Notes under the pieces: model-generated | Databases searched by the model: none | The model's input: only the letters and a program-made list of their open reading frames with translations | Told to the model about the DNA's origin: nothing | Source: an uncultured Paracoccaceae bacterium | GTDB taxonomy: Bacteria; Pseudomonadota; Alphaproteobacteria; Rhodobacterales; Rhodobacteraceae | Direction: 5' to 3' | Assembly (NCBI GenBank): GCA_937927885.1 | Contig: CALEZJ010000287.1 | Location: forward strand, 1-5,977 | DNA: 5,977 nt | Translations under genes and position numbers: made by a program | In this document: positions 5,778 to 5,977 of the stretch, one piece after another | Layout: every line of letters starts with the position of its first letter | Numbering within the stretch: the stretch's first letter is position 1

Positions 5778-5977
5778 CTGTCCGGGCCCAAGCATGCCGA
5801 CTCTCGCCTTCCTGTGCCAATTCCTCCTGTGGCGGCTGCGGCGGCCCGTCGCGGTGCAGGCTGTGGCGCGCCCCGTTCGGCAGGGACCGGCAGCGCCCCG
5901 CCCATCGCCCCCTGTCACCCCGCGCCAGACCCGCCGACGATGGCGCTTGCGCATCCCCTTGCGACCTTGTGCCAGAT
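5778..5977. other. non-coding tail, no recognisable gene
   Basis: With the repeat array, this completes a 299-base stretch after pdxJ without an identifiable gene. The plus strand is C-rich, especially about 5893-5936, and lacks T-runs. A plus-strand frame from ATG 5794 stays open to the edge (61 codons, Arg/Pro-rich, no good Shine-Dalgarno, many A/T-ending codons unlike the neighbours). A minus-strand frame is open from the right edge through the repeat to a TGA near 5697. Neither resembles a known protein. Long open frames by chance are common in DNA this GC-rich. Confidence 0.6.

Noticed and set aside
5736..5954. Minus-strand ORFs over the repeat array
   Set aside because: Arg-rich composition, no recognisable domain, no good start context, and the repeat period of 13 does not fit codons.
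5794..5977. Plus-strand frame from ATG 5794 open to the right edge
   Set aside because: No good Shine-Dalgarno, Arg/Pro-rich composition, codon endings unlike neighbours, no resemblance to AcpS. Kept only as a note on the non-coding tail.

Overview
The window looks like a housekeeping stretch of an alphaproteobacterial chromosome, most likely Rhodobacterales (Rhodobacter/Paracoccus-like). The DNA is strongly GC-rich and codons end mostly in G or C. The gene order folK - rpoZ - rsh (relA/spoT) - DUF2062 membrane protein - pdxJ is one I recognise from that order, and each protein reads like its Rhodobacterales homologue. No search was run, so the taxonomic call is an inference.

Layout. Positions 1-965 hold two minus-strand genes: an NYN-domain (PIN-like) putative ribonuclease and, overlapping its stop codon, the start of a YqaA/DedA-family membrane protein that runs off the left edge. 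A 111-base divergent intergenic region separates them from plus-strand folK (1077-1649, GTG start). After a 92-base gap comes a probable transcription unit rpoZ (1742-2098), rsh (2124-4253), a DUF2062 membrane protein (4279-4938) and pdxJ (4935-5678), with gaps of 25 and 25 bases and then a 4-base overlap. The last 299 bases hold no recognisable gene. Their main content is a perfectly periodic 13-bp tandem repeat with a GGGCCC palindrome in every copy.

How the genes relate. rsh encodes a long bifunctional (p)ppGpp synthetase/hydrolase with both active sites apparently intact. It is cotranscribed, by spacing, with rpoZ, whose omega subunit keeps the N-terminal MAR motif that helps form ppGpp site 1 on RNA polymerase in E. 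coli. The alarmone enzyme and part of its receptor therefore sit side by side. folK (folate) and pdxJ (pyridoxal phosphate) are cofactor-biosynthesis neighbours. The DUF2062 and YqaA-like proteins are membrane proteins of unproven role.

I found no clear evidence of a mobile element, CRISPR array, RNA gene or undescribed defence or biosynthetic system. The points most worth a second look are the 13-bp GGGCCC array after pdxJ, the apparent CTG start of the YqaA-like gene, and a 12-codon ORF with its own Shine-Dalgarno sequence that overlaps the rsh start.
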